This document shows positions 8,871 to 16,525 of a DNA stretch of 64,000 nucleotides, one piece after another. Under the pieces are notes generated by a model. That model did not search any database. It saw nothing but the letters and a program-made list of their open reading frames with translations, and had not been told where the DNA came from. The stretch comes from Bradyrhizobium mercantei (GTDB lineage Bacteria > Pseudomonadota > Alphaproteobacteria > Rhizobiales > Xanthobacteraceae): assembly GCF_001982635.1 (NCBI RefSeq), contig NZ_MKFI01000001.1:488774-552773 (forward strand), read 5' to 3'. Every line of letters starts with the position of its first letter. The first letter of the stretch is position 1. The position numbers were made by a program, and so were the translations under genes.

Positions 8871-9668
8871 CTACCCCAGCGCGCCGACGTCGAACACCTC
8901 GCCGTCGTAGCCGGCTTCCTTGGGGATGCGGAGCTGGCGGCCAGTGGCGGTCTTGGTCATGACAGGCATCACGGCGACGATCGGCTTGCCACGGCTGTCG
9001 GCGAGCGCGGCGCCGACGTTCGGCTGCTTGCCGAGCCTGATCAAATTGCGCGTGGTCGGGAACGGCAGCTTGAAGCGGCCGGTCTCGCCGCCCTCCAGCG
9101 CCTCGCGCGTCGATACCCAGATCGAGTCAGTCGATTCCTTGCCGTCATGGGCGCCGAGCTGCTCGGGCGGCGCCGCGGCCAGGAAAAACCAGGTGTCGAA
9201 GCGCTTCGGCATGCCCTCCGGCGTGATCCAGTGCGCGTATGGCACGAGCTCGTCGAGCGCGAGCACCATACCATTGTCCGCGAGCACCTTGAGGAAGCTG
9301 ATCTTGCCTTCGTTCAGCGCCGCACGGTGCGCGGTCGCGATCTCGTTCGCGCGCCTGGCGTCGATCAGAGCCTTCGAGCATGCCGGCCGCGCCAGCAGGA
9401 TACCGCTCTCCTCGAAGGTCTCGCGGATCGCCGCGATCCGGAAGCCGAGCGCGTCGCCGTCGAGCCCTGCCCCGCCCGAATACAGCGCGGGATCGGCGGC
9501 GATCTCCTTGTCGTTCTTGTCGACGCTGCCGCCCGGAAACACCAGCGCGCCGGAGTTGAACTCGATCTGGTGATGGCGGACCATCATGAAGACTTCGATT
9601 TCGCTGCTGCCGCCGTCACGCAGCAGCAGCACGGTCGAAGCAAGGCGGGGGGCAACGATCTCGGTCAT
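8871..9668 (-). CDS. NUDIX hydrolase (NUDT19-like)
   Basis: A 265-residue NUDIX protein. The catalytic helix is FRIAAIRETFEESGILL, matching the REUxEExGU core of the NUDIX box; as in the CoA-type NUDT19 subgroup, the upstream Gly (FPGGSVDKND) is separated from it by an insertion of about 25 residues. Substrates in that subgroup are CoA esters, but this is inference from shape only. The start ATG lies 2 bases from the stop codon of the DapA-like gene, so the two are almost certainly one transcript. Confidence 0.85.
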   Translation of the reverse strand: MTEIVAPRLASTVLLLRDGGSSEIEVFMMVRHHQIEFNSGALVFPGGSVDKNDKEIAADPALYSGGAGLDGDALGFRIAAIRETFEESGILLARPACSKALIDARRANEIATAHRAALNEGKISFLKVLADNGMVLALDELVPYAHWITPEGMPKRFDTWFFLAAAPPEQLGAHDGKESTDSIWVSTREALEGGETGRFKLPFPTTRNLIRLGKQPNVGAALADSRGKPIVAVMPVMTKTATGRQLRIPKEAGYDGEVFDVGALG

Positions 9669-9670
9669 TA

Positions 9671-10627
9671 TTAGCCTGCTGCACTGGATTGCGGTTGCAA
9701 ATTTGCGCGGCGGTCGACGCGCGCCACGCGGGAGAGCAGATAGTCGACCTCTGCCCTCGCCTGCGCCGTGATCACGGCGCCGGGCTTGCGCTGGGCGCTG
9801 GAGGAGATGATGCCGCGCTTCTGCAGCACGTATTTGCGCACGGTGAGGCCGACGCCCGGCTGCTGCTCGTAGCGGATCAGCGGCAGATGCGCGTCGAACA
9901 GATCATGCGCGGCGTCGCGCTTGCCCGCCTTCGACAGGTTGACGACATCAATCAGGAGTTCGGGGAAAGCATAGCCGGTCATCGCTCCGTCGGCGCCGCG
10001 CTCCATCTCGAAATCGAGGAACAGGCCGCCATTGCCGACCAGGATCGACAGCGGCCGCAGCGAGCCGTCCTTCTGGAAGTTGCGCAAGGTCGAAATCTTC
10101 TCGAGGCCCGGCCAGTCCTCGTGCTTGAGCATCACGCAGGACGGCGAATCCATCACGATCTTGCGGATCACGGCGGGCGTGAACACGACGGTCAGCGTCA
10201 GCGGATAGTCCTGCAGCACCCAGGGGATGTCATCGCCGATCGCTTCCTGCGCCTGCTTGAAATAGCCTGTGATCTGGTCGTCGGTGCGCAGATGCGGCGG
10301 CGGCGCGATCATGACGCCGGCGGCGCCCGCATCCATCGACTTCTTGGCCAGCGAGCGCATCGTGGCAAAGCCCGGCGCCGAGACGCCGACGATCACCTGC
10401 AGCTTCTTGGCGCGCTTGACGAAGCGCAGCGCGACCTGCTCGGCCTCGGCGGCATCGAGCTTCGGCGCCTCGCCCAGAATGCCCAGCACCGTGACGCCGT
10501 CGCAGCCGACCTCGGTGTAGAAATCGGTCAGCCGGTCGATCGACGCCTCGTCGATCCGGCCGTCGTCATGGAACGGGGTCGGCGCGATCGCAAAGGTTCC
10601 AGCGGCCTGGGCGGTGAGTTTGGTCAT
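9671..10627 (-). CDS. Dihydrodipicolinate synthase/N-acetylneuraminate lyase family aldolase
   Basis: A 318-residue class I aldolase of the DapA/NanA TIM-barrel family. The Schiff-base Lys sits in SCVMLKHED and the catalytic Tyr in VLQDYPLT. The usual GTTGE pyruvate-carboxyl motif is GILGE here, so it is unlikely to be the housekeeping DapA. Family members cleave or form 2-keto acids such as sugar acids, aromatic intermediates or hydroxyproline products. It lies between the SDR of the acyl-CoA set and the NUDIX gene, on the same strand. The C-terminal tail past the barrel is Gln/Arg-rich and not conserved. Confidence 0.87.
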   Translation of the reverse strand: MTKLTAQAAGTFAIAPTPFHDDGRIDEASIDRLTDFYTEVGCDGVTVLGILGEAPKLDAAEAEQVALRFVKRAKKLQVIVGVSAPGFATMRSLAKKSMDAGAAGVMIAPPPHLRTDDQITGYFKQAQEAIGDDIPWVLQDYPLTLTVVFTPAVIRKIVMDSPSCVMLKHEDWPGLEKISTLRNFQKDGSLRPLSILVGNGGLFLDFEMERGADGAMTGYAFPELLIDVVNLSKAGKRDAAHDLFDAHLPLIRYEQQPGVGLTVRKYVLQKRGIISSSAQRKPGAVITAQARAEVDYLLSRVARVDRRANLQPQSSAAG

Positions 10628-10643
10628 TTGTTATCCTCTGGTC

Positions 10644-10732
10644 CGTCGTTCCGGGATGGCGCGCAAGCGCCCGACCCGGAACCTCGAGATTCCGGGTTCG
10701 ATGCTGACGCATCGCCCCGGAATGACGGTATA
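10644..10732. repeat. Palindromic intergenic element
   Basis: GTCGTTCCGGGATGGCGCG..., CGAGATTCCGGGTTC and CGCCCCGGAATGACGG form nested inverted repeats filling the gap between the SDR and DapA-like genes. This is a dispersed Bradyrhizobium-type unit built around CCGGAATGACG and its complement. Confidence 0.55.
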
Positions 10733-10734
10733 CA

Positions 10735-11613
10735 TCAGAACCGCCGCGCGCCCATCTTGATCTGTTCTTCGGAGAAAAAGATGTCCTTGGCGTGGGTGGC
10801 GATGTCCTCGGCCTTCCAGCCGGTAAAGGGCGGCTTCCAGCCCTCCATTTCCATCATCCGCATCTCGCGGACCCCGCGCGGGCCCGAGACGCCGAGCACC
10901 TTGCCGGTCTGGTCGCCGGAGAGGTCGCTGACCATGTAGAGCACGGCCGGCGCAATGCCGTCCGGACCTAGCGCCGCACCCGGATTCTCCTTGTAGCGCG
11001 GCAGGTCCGCGGTCATGCGGGTCAGCGCGCCCGGCGCCAGCGTCCAGATCCGGATGTTGTACTTGCGGCCCTCGATCGCCAGCACGTTGGAGAGGCCCCA
11101 GATGCCGCCCTTGGCAGCGCCGTAATTGCTCTGGCCGAAATTGCCGATCAGGCCCGAGGTCGAGGATGTGTTGACGATGACGCCGCCGCCATTGTCGCGC
11201 ATCCATTTGAACACCGGCTGGGTGCAGCAGAAGGTGCCCTTGAGATGCACCTTCATCACCTTGTCCCAGTTCGCTTCCTTGGCCTTGTGGAAGGTCTCGT
11301 CGAGCAGGATGCCGGCGTTGTTGACCAGGATGTCGGCGCGGCCGAAATGCTTGATGGCGTCGTCGAACACCGACTGGCCGCCGGCGAGCGTCGAGATGTC
11401 GGCCCCGTTGGCGACCGCACGGCCGCCCTCGGCCTTGATCGCGTCCACCACCTTGTCGGCCATCGACTTGTCGGAGCCCGAGCCGTCGCGCGGGCCGCCG
11501 AGATCGTTGACCACCACGGCCGCACCCTCGCGCGCAAACAGTTTTGCGTAGGCTTCACCCAGTCCGCCGCCCGCGCCCGTGATCAGCGCCACCTTGCCGT
11601 CGAGTAATCCCAT
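10735..11613 (-). CDS. SDR family 3-hydroxyacyl-CoA dehydrogenase (MFE-2/HSD17B4-like)
   Basis: A 292-residue short-chain dehydrogenase. It has the cofactor motif TGAGGGLG (residues 12-19), VVVNDLGG followed by a long insertion, NNAG (about 98) and the catalytic YxxxK in SNYGAAKGG. The VVVNDLGGPRDG segment is typical of the dehydrogenase domain of peroxisomal multifunctional enzyme type 2 and its bacterial homologues, which oxidise (3R)-hydroxyacyl-CoA. The C-terminal extension (about 240-292) exceeds a minimal SDR. It follows a MaoC hydratase, a DUF35 protein and a thiolase on the same strand. The start at 11613 has GGAG upstream. Confidence 0.87.
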   Translation of the reverse strand: MGLLDGKVALITGAGGGLGEAYAKLFAREGAAVVVNDLGGPRDGSGSDKSMADKVVDAIKAEGGRAVANGADISTLAGGQSVFDDAIKHFGRADILVNNAGILLDETFHKAKEANWDKVMKVHLKGTFCCTQPVFKWMRDNGGGVIVNTSSTSGLIGNFGQSNYGAAKGGIWGLSNVLAIEGRKYNIRIWTLAPGALTRMTADLPRYKENPGAALGPDGIAPAVLYMVSDLSGDQTGKVLGVSGPRGVREMRMMEMEGWKPPFTGWKAEDIATHAKDIFFSEEQIKMGARRF

Positions 11614-11639
11614 GGTTGTTTCTCCGTTGTTGTTTCTTC

Positions 11640-11672
11640 TTCGCCTCTCCCCGCTTGCGGGGAGAGGGAGCC
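11640..11672. repeat. Half-element of the CTCTCCCC palindrome
   Basis: CTCTCCCCGC-TT-GCGGGGAGAG is a single hairpin in the SDR/MaoC gap. It matches one arm of the longer two-hairpin elements at 12600, 33411, 56450 and 60755. Confidence 0.6.
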
Positions 11673-11690
11673 GACGACCAGCGCAAGTGG

Positions 11691-12551
11691 CTACGCCAGC
11701 ACCGTCTTGCCGCTCTTGATCACGGTGACGCCGCGCGACTTCACCTTGGCCTCGAACGACACCACGTTGCCGTCCTTCCACAGCTCCATGGTCACGGTCT
11801 CGCCGGGAAACACCGGCGAGGAGAACCGCGCCGCGTGCTGCTTGAAGGCTGCGGGATCGTAATCGGCATAGGTTTGCAAGACGCCGCGGCAGGTGATGCC
11901 GTAGGTGCACATGCCGTGCAGGATCGGCCGCGGGAAGCCGGCCTTCTTGGCAAACTCGGGATCGGAGTGCAGCGGGTTGCGGTCGCCGCAGAGCCGGTAG
12001 ATCAGCGCCTGGTCGGGTCGCGTGCTGATGTCGACCACCTTGTCGGGCGCGCGCTCCGGCACCTTGTGCGGCTCGGGCTGGCCGTCGGACGGACCGCCGA
12101 AGCCGCCATCGCCGCGGGCGAAACGCGAGGCGACGAGCGTGGCGAGCTTCTCGCCCTTCTCGTCCTTAAGCACGGTCTGGTGGCGGATCACCGCGCCCTT
12201 GTCCTTGCCCTTGTCGAACACGTCGAGCACGGTCGAGTCGGCGGTGATGTGGGCCGCGGTCGAAAACGGCTTGTGGAAGGTGATGTCGCGCTCGCCGTCG
12301 ACCACCATCACGCGGTTGAGGTTCATCTCACCGGGACCGGCGCCCCAGGCCGCCACCGACGCAAACGTCGGCACCACCTTGAGCGGACGCGGCGTCAGCA
12401 CGCCCTCATTGACGAAGGCGAGCTCCTTCTCGTCCATCGGATCGGCGCCAAGGCCGATGCCGTAGGCATAGAGCATCACGTCGCGATCGCTGTAGCTGTA
12501 CTTCTGGCCGAGGTTCTTCAGGGCCATCAGCTGTTCGTACACGATTGGCAT
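11691..12551 (-). CDS. MaoC family (R)-specific enoyl-CoA hydratase 2
   Basis: A 286-residue double hot-dog protein of the hydratase-2 type. The catalytic motif is in the C-terminal half: IYRLCGDRNPLHSDPEFAK, with the Asp and His of the R-hydratase signature, followed by GFPRPILHGMCTYG. It hydrates trans-2-enoyl-CoA to (3R)-hydroxyacyl-CoA, the step before the neighbouring SDR. Two-domain bacterial enzymes match the hydratase half of eukaryotic MFE-2. GGGGAG precedes the ATG. It is separated from the DUF35 gene by a 210-base gap holding a palindromic repeat. Confidence 0.9.
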   Translation of the reverse strand: MPIVYEQLMALKNLGQKYSYSDRDVMLYAYGIGLGADPMDEKELAFVNEGVLTPRPLKVVPTFASVAAWGAGPGEMNLNRVMVVDGERDITFHKPFSTAAHITADSTVLDVFDKGKDKGAVIRHQTVLKDEKGEKLATLVASRFARGDGGFGGPSDGQPEPHKVPERAPDKVVDISTRPDQALIYRLCGDRNPLHSDPEFAKKAGFPRPILHGMCTYGITCRGVLQTYADYDPAAFKQHAARFSSPVFPGETVTMELWKDGNVVSFEAKVKSRGVTVIKSGKTVLA

Positions 12552-12599
12552 TGTTGTTTTCTCCCCGAACTCTGTTCTTCTTCGCCGCTGCTCGTTACT

Positions 12600-12757
12600 G
12601 CGCCCTCTCCCCTTGTGGGAGAGGGCTACACCGGCGCAAATCGCAAACTCGCTTCGGTAAGGGGTTCGCGCCGCAGAGAGATCCTCTGCGCGGAGAGAGA
12701 CCCCTCACCCGCCTTCGCCTTCGGCGAAGGCACCCTCTCCCACAAGGGGAGAGGGTA
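12600..12757. repeat. Two-hairpin CTCTCCCC/GGGGAGAG palindromic element
   Basis: The left hairpin (CCCTCTCCCCTTGTGGGAGAGGG) and the right hairpin (CCCTCTCCCACAAGGGGAGAGGG) are inverted copies flanking a core that contains CCCCTCACCC. The same architecture recurs at 33411-33560, 56450-56583 and 60755-60880. It sits inside the acyl-CoA gene series. Confidence 0.8.
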
Positions 12758-12761
12758 AAAA

Positions 12762-13151
12762 TTACGCCGGCGTGAAGAACGGCAGCGGGGCGCCGTCGGT
12801 CGGCTTCCACACCACCTTGACCTTCTGGCCGATCTTCACCGTCTCCAGATCGCAATCGACGATGTTGGTCTGCAGCGACGGGCCTTCCTTCAGCGTCACA
12901 TAGGCGATCGCATAGGGACCGGTCGGCGACTTCCGCATCAGGCTGTAGGTGTAGACCGTCGCCTCGCCGCTCGACTCTTCCCACACCGTCTTGTCGGAGA
13001 AGCAGAACGGACAGATCGCGCGCGGGAAATAATGCGCCTCGCCGCAGGTGGTGCAGCGCTTGATCATGAACTTGCCCGCCTTCGCCGCTTCCCAGAACGG
13101 CGCGGTCTCCGGGTTGGTCACCGGGGCATTGTACTTCTTCGCTTCAGACAT
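12762..13151 (-). CDS. Zn-ribbon/OB-fold protein (DUF35), thiolase partner
   Basis: A 129-residue DUF35 protein: an N-terminal helix, a rubredoxin-like zinc ribbon with Cys33, Cys36, Cys47 and Cys50 (RCTTCGEAHYFPRAICPFC), and a C-terminal OB-fold (about 60-129). DUF35 proteins form complexes with SCP-x-type thiolases, for example with Ltp2 in steroid side-chain cleavage, where they bind the acyl-CoA. The upstream thiolase stop and this start share a base (TGATG), giving translational coupling and supporting a stoichiometric complex. Confidence 0.92.
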   Translation of the reverse strand: MSEAKKYNAPVTNPETAPFWEAAKAGKFMIKRCTTCGEAHYFPRAICPFCFSDKTVWEESSGEATVYTYSLMRKSPTGPYAIAYVTLKEGPSLQTNIVDCDLETVKIGQKVKVVWKPTDGAPLPFFTPA

Positions 13152-14308
13152 CACGCACGCTCCAGAATGCAGGTAGAGGCGGCGTGGCGAACGCCGAGCA
13201 GACCGCCGGTGCCGTGGGCGATCGCCAGGTCGCAGTTCTTCACCTGCACCTTCGGATGCGCCTCGCCGCGCAACTGGCGCACGGCCTCGAGGATCTTGGT
13301 CATGCCGCCGCGATTGACGGGATGGTTGCTGCACAGGCCGCCGCCATCGGTGTTGAACGGCAGCTTGCCGACGCCCGAAATCAAATTGCCGTCGGCGACG
13401 AACTTGCCGCCCTCGCCCTTCTTGCAGAAGCCGAGATCCTCGAGCTGCATCAGCACCGTGATGGTGAAGCTGTCATAGATCGAGGCGTATTTGATGTCCT
13501 TCGGGGTCACGCCCGCCTCTTCGAAGGCGCGCGGGCCGGACCACACACCGGCGGAGTAAGTCAGATCGAGATCCTTGCCGCCGCGCGGGCCCTTCATCGC
13601 CTCGCCGTGGCCGATCAGCCGCACCAGCGGCTTCTTCAGGCTCTTGGCGATCTCGGGCGTGGTGACGATCATCGCGCCGCCGCCGTCGGTGACGACGCAG
13701 CAATCCATCCGGTGCAGCGGATCGGAGATCATCGGCGAGTTCAGCACGTCCTCGACGGTGACGACCTCTTTCAGCATCGCATGCGGATTGTATTGCGCGT
13801 GATGCGAGGCCGCGACCTTGATCCAGGCAAGCTGCTCGGAGGTGGTGCCGTAGTCGTGCATATGGCGCATGGCACACATGCCATAGGCATTGTGCGTGGT
13901 AGCCCCGTAGGCCAACTCGAAATCGGCCTCGGCGCCGGAGGCGCGCGGCGGCATCGGGCCAGTGCGCGGCTTGCCCGCCAGCGTGACCAGCGCGACCGAG
14001 CACTTGCCCGCGGCGATCGCCTCGGCGGCGTGGCCGAGATGGATCAGGTAGGAACAGCCGCCGGTCTCTGTGGAGTCGACGTGACGCAGCTTCCTGGTGT
14101 TGAGGCCGAGGTAGTCGACCATCGGCCACAGCCCGCCCGGTGCGTCACCGGCGCAGAAATAGCCGTCGATATCGTCCTTGGTCAGCCCGGCATCCTCGAT
14201 CGCACCCTTGGCGACCTCGGCGTGAAGCTGTGCTGTTGATTTATCGGGTGCATGCCGGGTGGGATGCTCGTAGATCCCGGCAATGTAGGCCTTGCCCTTG
14301 ATGGTCAA
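13151..14308 (-). CDS. SCP-x-like thiolase
   Basis: A 385-residue thiolase-fold protein. The candidate nucleophile is Cys85 in STETGGCSYLIHL; the C-terminal half has LCSNHPVNRGGM and AIAHGTGG, the His-containing thiolase motifs. It is similar to lipid-transfer-protein/SCP-x thiolases, which need a DUF35 partner, and that partner is encoded next with a one-base overlap. It may act as a beta-ketothiolase or, like Ltp2, as a retro-aldolase. I place the start at a TTG (14308) because GGAG lies 6 bases upstream and the conserved domain begins there (TIKGKAYIAG); no ATG fits. Confidence 0.88.
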   Translation of the reverse strand: MTIKGKAYIAGIYEHPTRHAPDKSTAQLHAEVAKGAIEDAGLTKDDIDGYFCAGDAPGGLWPMVDYLGLNTRKLRHVDSTETGGCSYLIHLGHAAEAIAAGKCSVALVTLAGKPRTGPMPPRASGAEADFELAYGATTHNAYGMCAMRHMHDYGTTSEQLAWIKVAASHHAQYNPHAMLKEVVTVEDVLNSPMISDPLHRMDCCVVTDGGGAMIVTTPEIAKSLKKPLVRLIGHGEAMKGPRGGKDLDLTYSAGVWSGPRAFEEAGVTPKDIKYASIYDSFTITVLMQLEDLGFCKKGEGGKFVADGNLISGVGKLPFNTDGGGLCSNHPVNRGGMTKILEAVRQLRGEAHPKVQVKNCDLAIAHGTGGLLGVRHAASTCILERA

Positions 14309-14538
14309 ATCGCTCTCCGCTGGCGTTTTTCGCTCCAGCGTTTTTCTGAACCGACGACGCGACCTTGGCAAGCGCGGAAATATTCCGTCAGGCGAGACTG
14401 CGGTGACGGGCGCGACCCGATACGATTATCGACGGCAATCGTATCGGCTCGCGCGCGGAATTGGAGCGTCGACCAACGCAGGCGCGCCACCATCGCTCAG
14501 CGAGGGAGCGACGAGAAGCGCACCTTATTTGCCTGCGC

Positions 14539-15570
14539 TCATGTTCCGGCAGCCGGCATAGAAGCCGCATTCGTGTTCGCGCGAAACCGCCACATCGTCA
14601 GTCCCGCCAGGACCAAGCCAAGGGCAAGGAACACAGCCCCGCCCGTCACGCCGGCGCGGTCTTGAAAGAGCCGCTCGGCGGCATCGCCCACAATGAGCGG
14701 ACGAACAGTCGGCCTGCCTTCGAGGTAGCGGATCTTCGTTTGCGTGACGGTCTGCACGTCATTGCGCGTGATCTGCCGCCAGAACCCGGCGCTGATATGA
14801 GTTGGACCAAACGTCTGCCTTTGTCCGCTCTTGTCGGTCCACGCCAGCGTGACGAGATAGCTGGGAGCAGCGCCGGGTTTCTGCACTTCGGCAACCGCAC
14901 GGGTGATATCGGCGCTGGCTTCATCGCCGTGGTCGAGCATCTCTGCCGCCGCCCCCTGCTCCAAATACGAGCTGACAAGCATGAACGCTCCGACCGGAAG
15001 CGTAATGGCCGTCATCATCGCGAGAGCGACGGGAATTGCGCGCCGCTGCTTTTGCCCGGCTTCCGCCGAGCCCGGACTGCGGCTTTGCGACCACTTTTGC
15101 CAGCCAATCAACGCGGCCAGCAGGACGGCGAAAAGCACCGCCAACTTCGCCATGAAACCGAACTGCGATCGAATATCCTGCAAGCGATCATTCGCATCCT
15201 CGATCACGACCGGAAGAGACCCGTCGTCGTCGATCGCACGAATGGCTACAGGAACGAGCTTGACACGATTGCCAACCAGAATGCGCGCGGCAAAGGCGCC
15301 GCTCACGCCGACGCCGGTCCGAGTTCGTTCAACGCCGTCCTTTCCGGTCCAGCGCAATCCGATGGAGAGATGCTCGTCGACGTAGCGGAGCGATCCGTCG
15401 TCGAATGAGATCGGAAACCTTGAAGACGTCTGCGCCGCCGACGTAATCGTTCCCGTCGTGACATAGCCATCGCGCATCACGCGCTCGATGCCGTGCTGAT
15501 TCCAGTAGAGACCCAATACCGCCAGCGCGGGCACCACGAAGCCCAAGATCAGAAGACCACGTAACGTCAT
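14539..15570 (-). CDS. DUF3592-like membrane protein
   Basis: A 343-residue protein with hydrophobic segments near residues 5-24, about 140-160, about 180-200 and near the C-terminus (about 308-328). Between them are two similar extracytoplasmic modules: GYVTTGTITSAAQ... and DEASADITRAVAE..., each followed by a beta-rich stretch ending in a Val/Arg-rich strand. This duplicated pattern resembles DUF3592 domains. Function is unknown. It is alone on this strand, between the thiolase and the indolepyruvate oxidoreductase remnant. The start MTLRGLLILGF has AGGTG upstream. Confidence 0.72.
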   Translation of the reverse strand: MTLRGLLILGFVVPALAVLGLYWNQHGIERVMRDGYVTTGTITSAAQTSSRFPISFDDGSLRYVDEHLSIGLRWTGKDGVERTRTGVGVSGAFAARILVGNRVKLVPVAIRAIDDDGSLPVVIEDANDRLQDIRSQFGFMAKLAVLFAVLLAALIGWQKWSQSRSPGSAEAGQKQRRAIPVALAMMTAITLPVGAFMLVSSYLEQGAAAEMLDHGDEASADITRAVAEVQKPGAAPSYLVTLAWTDKSGQRQTFGPTHISAGFWRQITRNDVQTVTQTKIRYLEGRPTVRPLIVGDAAERLFQDRAGVTGGAVFLALGLVLAGLTMWRFRANTNAASMPAAGT

Positions 15571-15673
15571 GCTCCACCTGCATTCGACAAGCGCCCTCAC
15601 ACGCTTCTCTACCCGGCGAGCCTCGTTACCGCAAGTTGCATCGGTCGATGAACTAGCGCAGCTTGCGCACCAG

Positions 15674-15844
15674 CCCTACTCCGCCGCCATCTGCCGCGGC
15701 GCGGGCGGCAGGTTGGCGAGGTCGGCGGCGAGTTGCGCGTAGCGAACCTTCGCCTCCTTGATCGCCTTCTCCTTCACCGGGCCGTAGCCGCGGATACGAT
15801 CGGGCAGCGACAGCAGTCCGACCGCGATGTCGTGAGTGAGCGGC
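15674..15844 (-). pseudogene. Remnant copy of the 3' end of the indolepyruvate oxidoreductase gene
   Basis: This 171-base segment matches 16524-16694, the 3' end of the adjacent indolepyruvate ferredoxin oxidoreductase gene, with about seven mismatches (roughly 96% identity). It encodes the same C-terminus (HDIAVGLLSLPDRIRGYG ... PPAPRQMAAE) and the same stop codon. There is no matching 5' part, so it cannot encode a functional enzyme. The copies are direct repeats 679 bases apart and flank the membrane-protein gene at 15965. The few substitutions suggest a fairly recent duplication. Confidence 0.88.
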
Positions 15845-15877
15845 CGTGTGCCTTTGCCCCGCAAGGCTGCAAGGAAA

Positions 15878-15900
15878 ATGCACAATACTTTAACGTGCAT
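15878..15900. promoter_or_regulatory. Inverted repeat ATGCAC-N11-GTGCAT
   Basis: A perfect 6-base inverted repeat with an A/T-rich 11-base spacer (AATACTTTAAC), about 65 bases before the proposed start of the lower-GC membrane-protein gene. It could be an operator or a small hairpin; nothing else supports a specific regulator. Confidence 0.3.
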
Positions 15901-15964
15901 AGAGCGAACACCGCGGTCTAGTCTCTGTCCAGCCGACCTACATGCAAACCACCGGCGACCGCTC

Positions 15965-16426
15965 GTGTTGACCAAGCGATCACTTCTCCTCTTTTTCTGC
16001 TTCGTGCTGTCAGGATGTCTGCTCGACGCGCAGTGGACCTGGTATTCGTACCGTTTTAGTGCCGCCTGTACTGAATCAGGAAACAGCGTGCCCGCAACTT
16101 GGTATGCGTTCGCGGCCTTAATGCTCATTCCGGCGGGAGCATCCGTCATATTTCGAGGCAATTTGGTCTACGTCGTCAGTTGCCTCGTCATTTGGCTTTG
16201 CCACATGGGGCTTCAGCTTTGGATCATCATCGATGAAAGGCGGCTTGAAGGCTACATCGGCATCAATTGCTACCGAGATGTCGGCGCAGCGATGGCGGTG
16301 TCGTTTACGCTTGCCGTATTTTTCTCTGTCGTGATCCTGGCCATCACCTTAGGCTTCGGCGCGGTTCACATCGTTCGGAAATTACTCATCAAGCGCCACG
16401 GCAAGCACGCCCATAAGATGGGCTAG
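15965..16426 (+). CDS. Four-helix membrane protein of unknown function, lower GC
   Basis: A product of about 153 residues starting at GTG (VLTKRSLLLFFCFVLSGCLL). The first segment looks like a signal anchor or a lipoprotein-type leader (LSGC). Three further hydrophobic stretches follow, around residues 48-60, 65-85 and 107-130, and the tail is basic (KLLIKRHGKHAHK). The coding strand is visibly poorer in G+C than its neighbours and uses more A/T-ending codons, which suggests acquisition. It lies between the two copies of the oxidoreductase 3' end. No clear ribosome site supports the start, and other starts upstream (for example near 15878) are possible. I do not recognise its family. Confidence 0.5.
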   Translation: MLTKRSLLLFFCFVLSGCLLDAQWTWYSYRFSAACTESGNSVPATWYAFAALMLIPAGASVIFRGNLVYVVSCLVIWLCHMGLQLWIIIDERRLEGYIGINCYRDVGAAMAVSFTLAVFFSVVILAITLGFGAVHIVRKLLIKRHGKHAHKMG

Positions 16427-16486
16427 CTAGCGAGACGGGTTAGCCGAAGGCGCAACCCGCAATCGTTTCAGCGTGGCGAAAGCAGT

Positions 16487-16518
16487 AGTGGGTTACGCTT
16501 CGCTAACCCACCCTACGA
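16487..16518. repeat. Palindromic GTGGGTTACGCTTCGCTAACCCACC element
   Basis: GTGGGTTA-CGCTTCG-CTAACCCAC is a perfect hairpin followed by CCTACGA. Related copies occur at 27430-27525 and, in part, around 58305-58320 (CCCACCCTACG). It abuts the right-hand copy of the 171-base direct repeat. Confidence 0.65.
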
Positions 16519-16525
16519 AGCCTCC

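Noticed and set aside
9671..10627. Assignment as housekeeping DapA
   Set aside because: The GTTGE motif is altered to GILGE and the gene sits among catabolic genes, so only the family is called.
11614..11910. N-terminal extension of the SDR by 99 codons
   Set aside because: The extension is Arg-rich, antisense to the end of the hydratase-side gap repeat, and the conserved SDR start with a good ribosome site is at 11613.
12600..12757. Repeated hairpins considered as a CRISPR array
   Set aside because: The units are inverted palindromes, not regularly spaced direct repeats with unique spacers; no cas gene is present.
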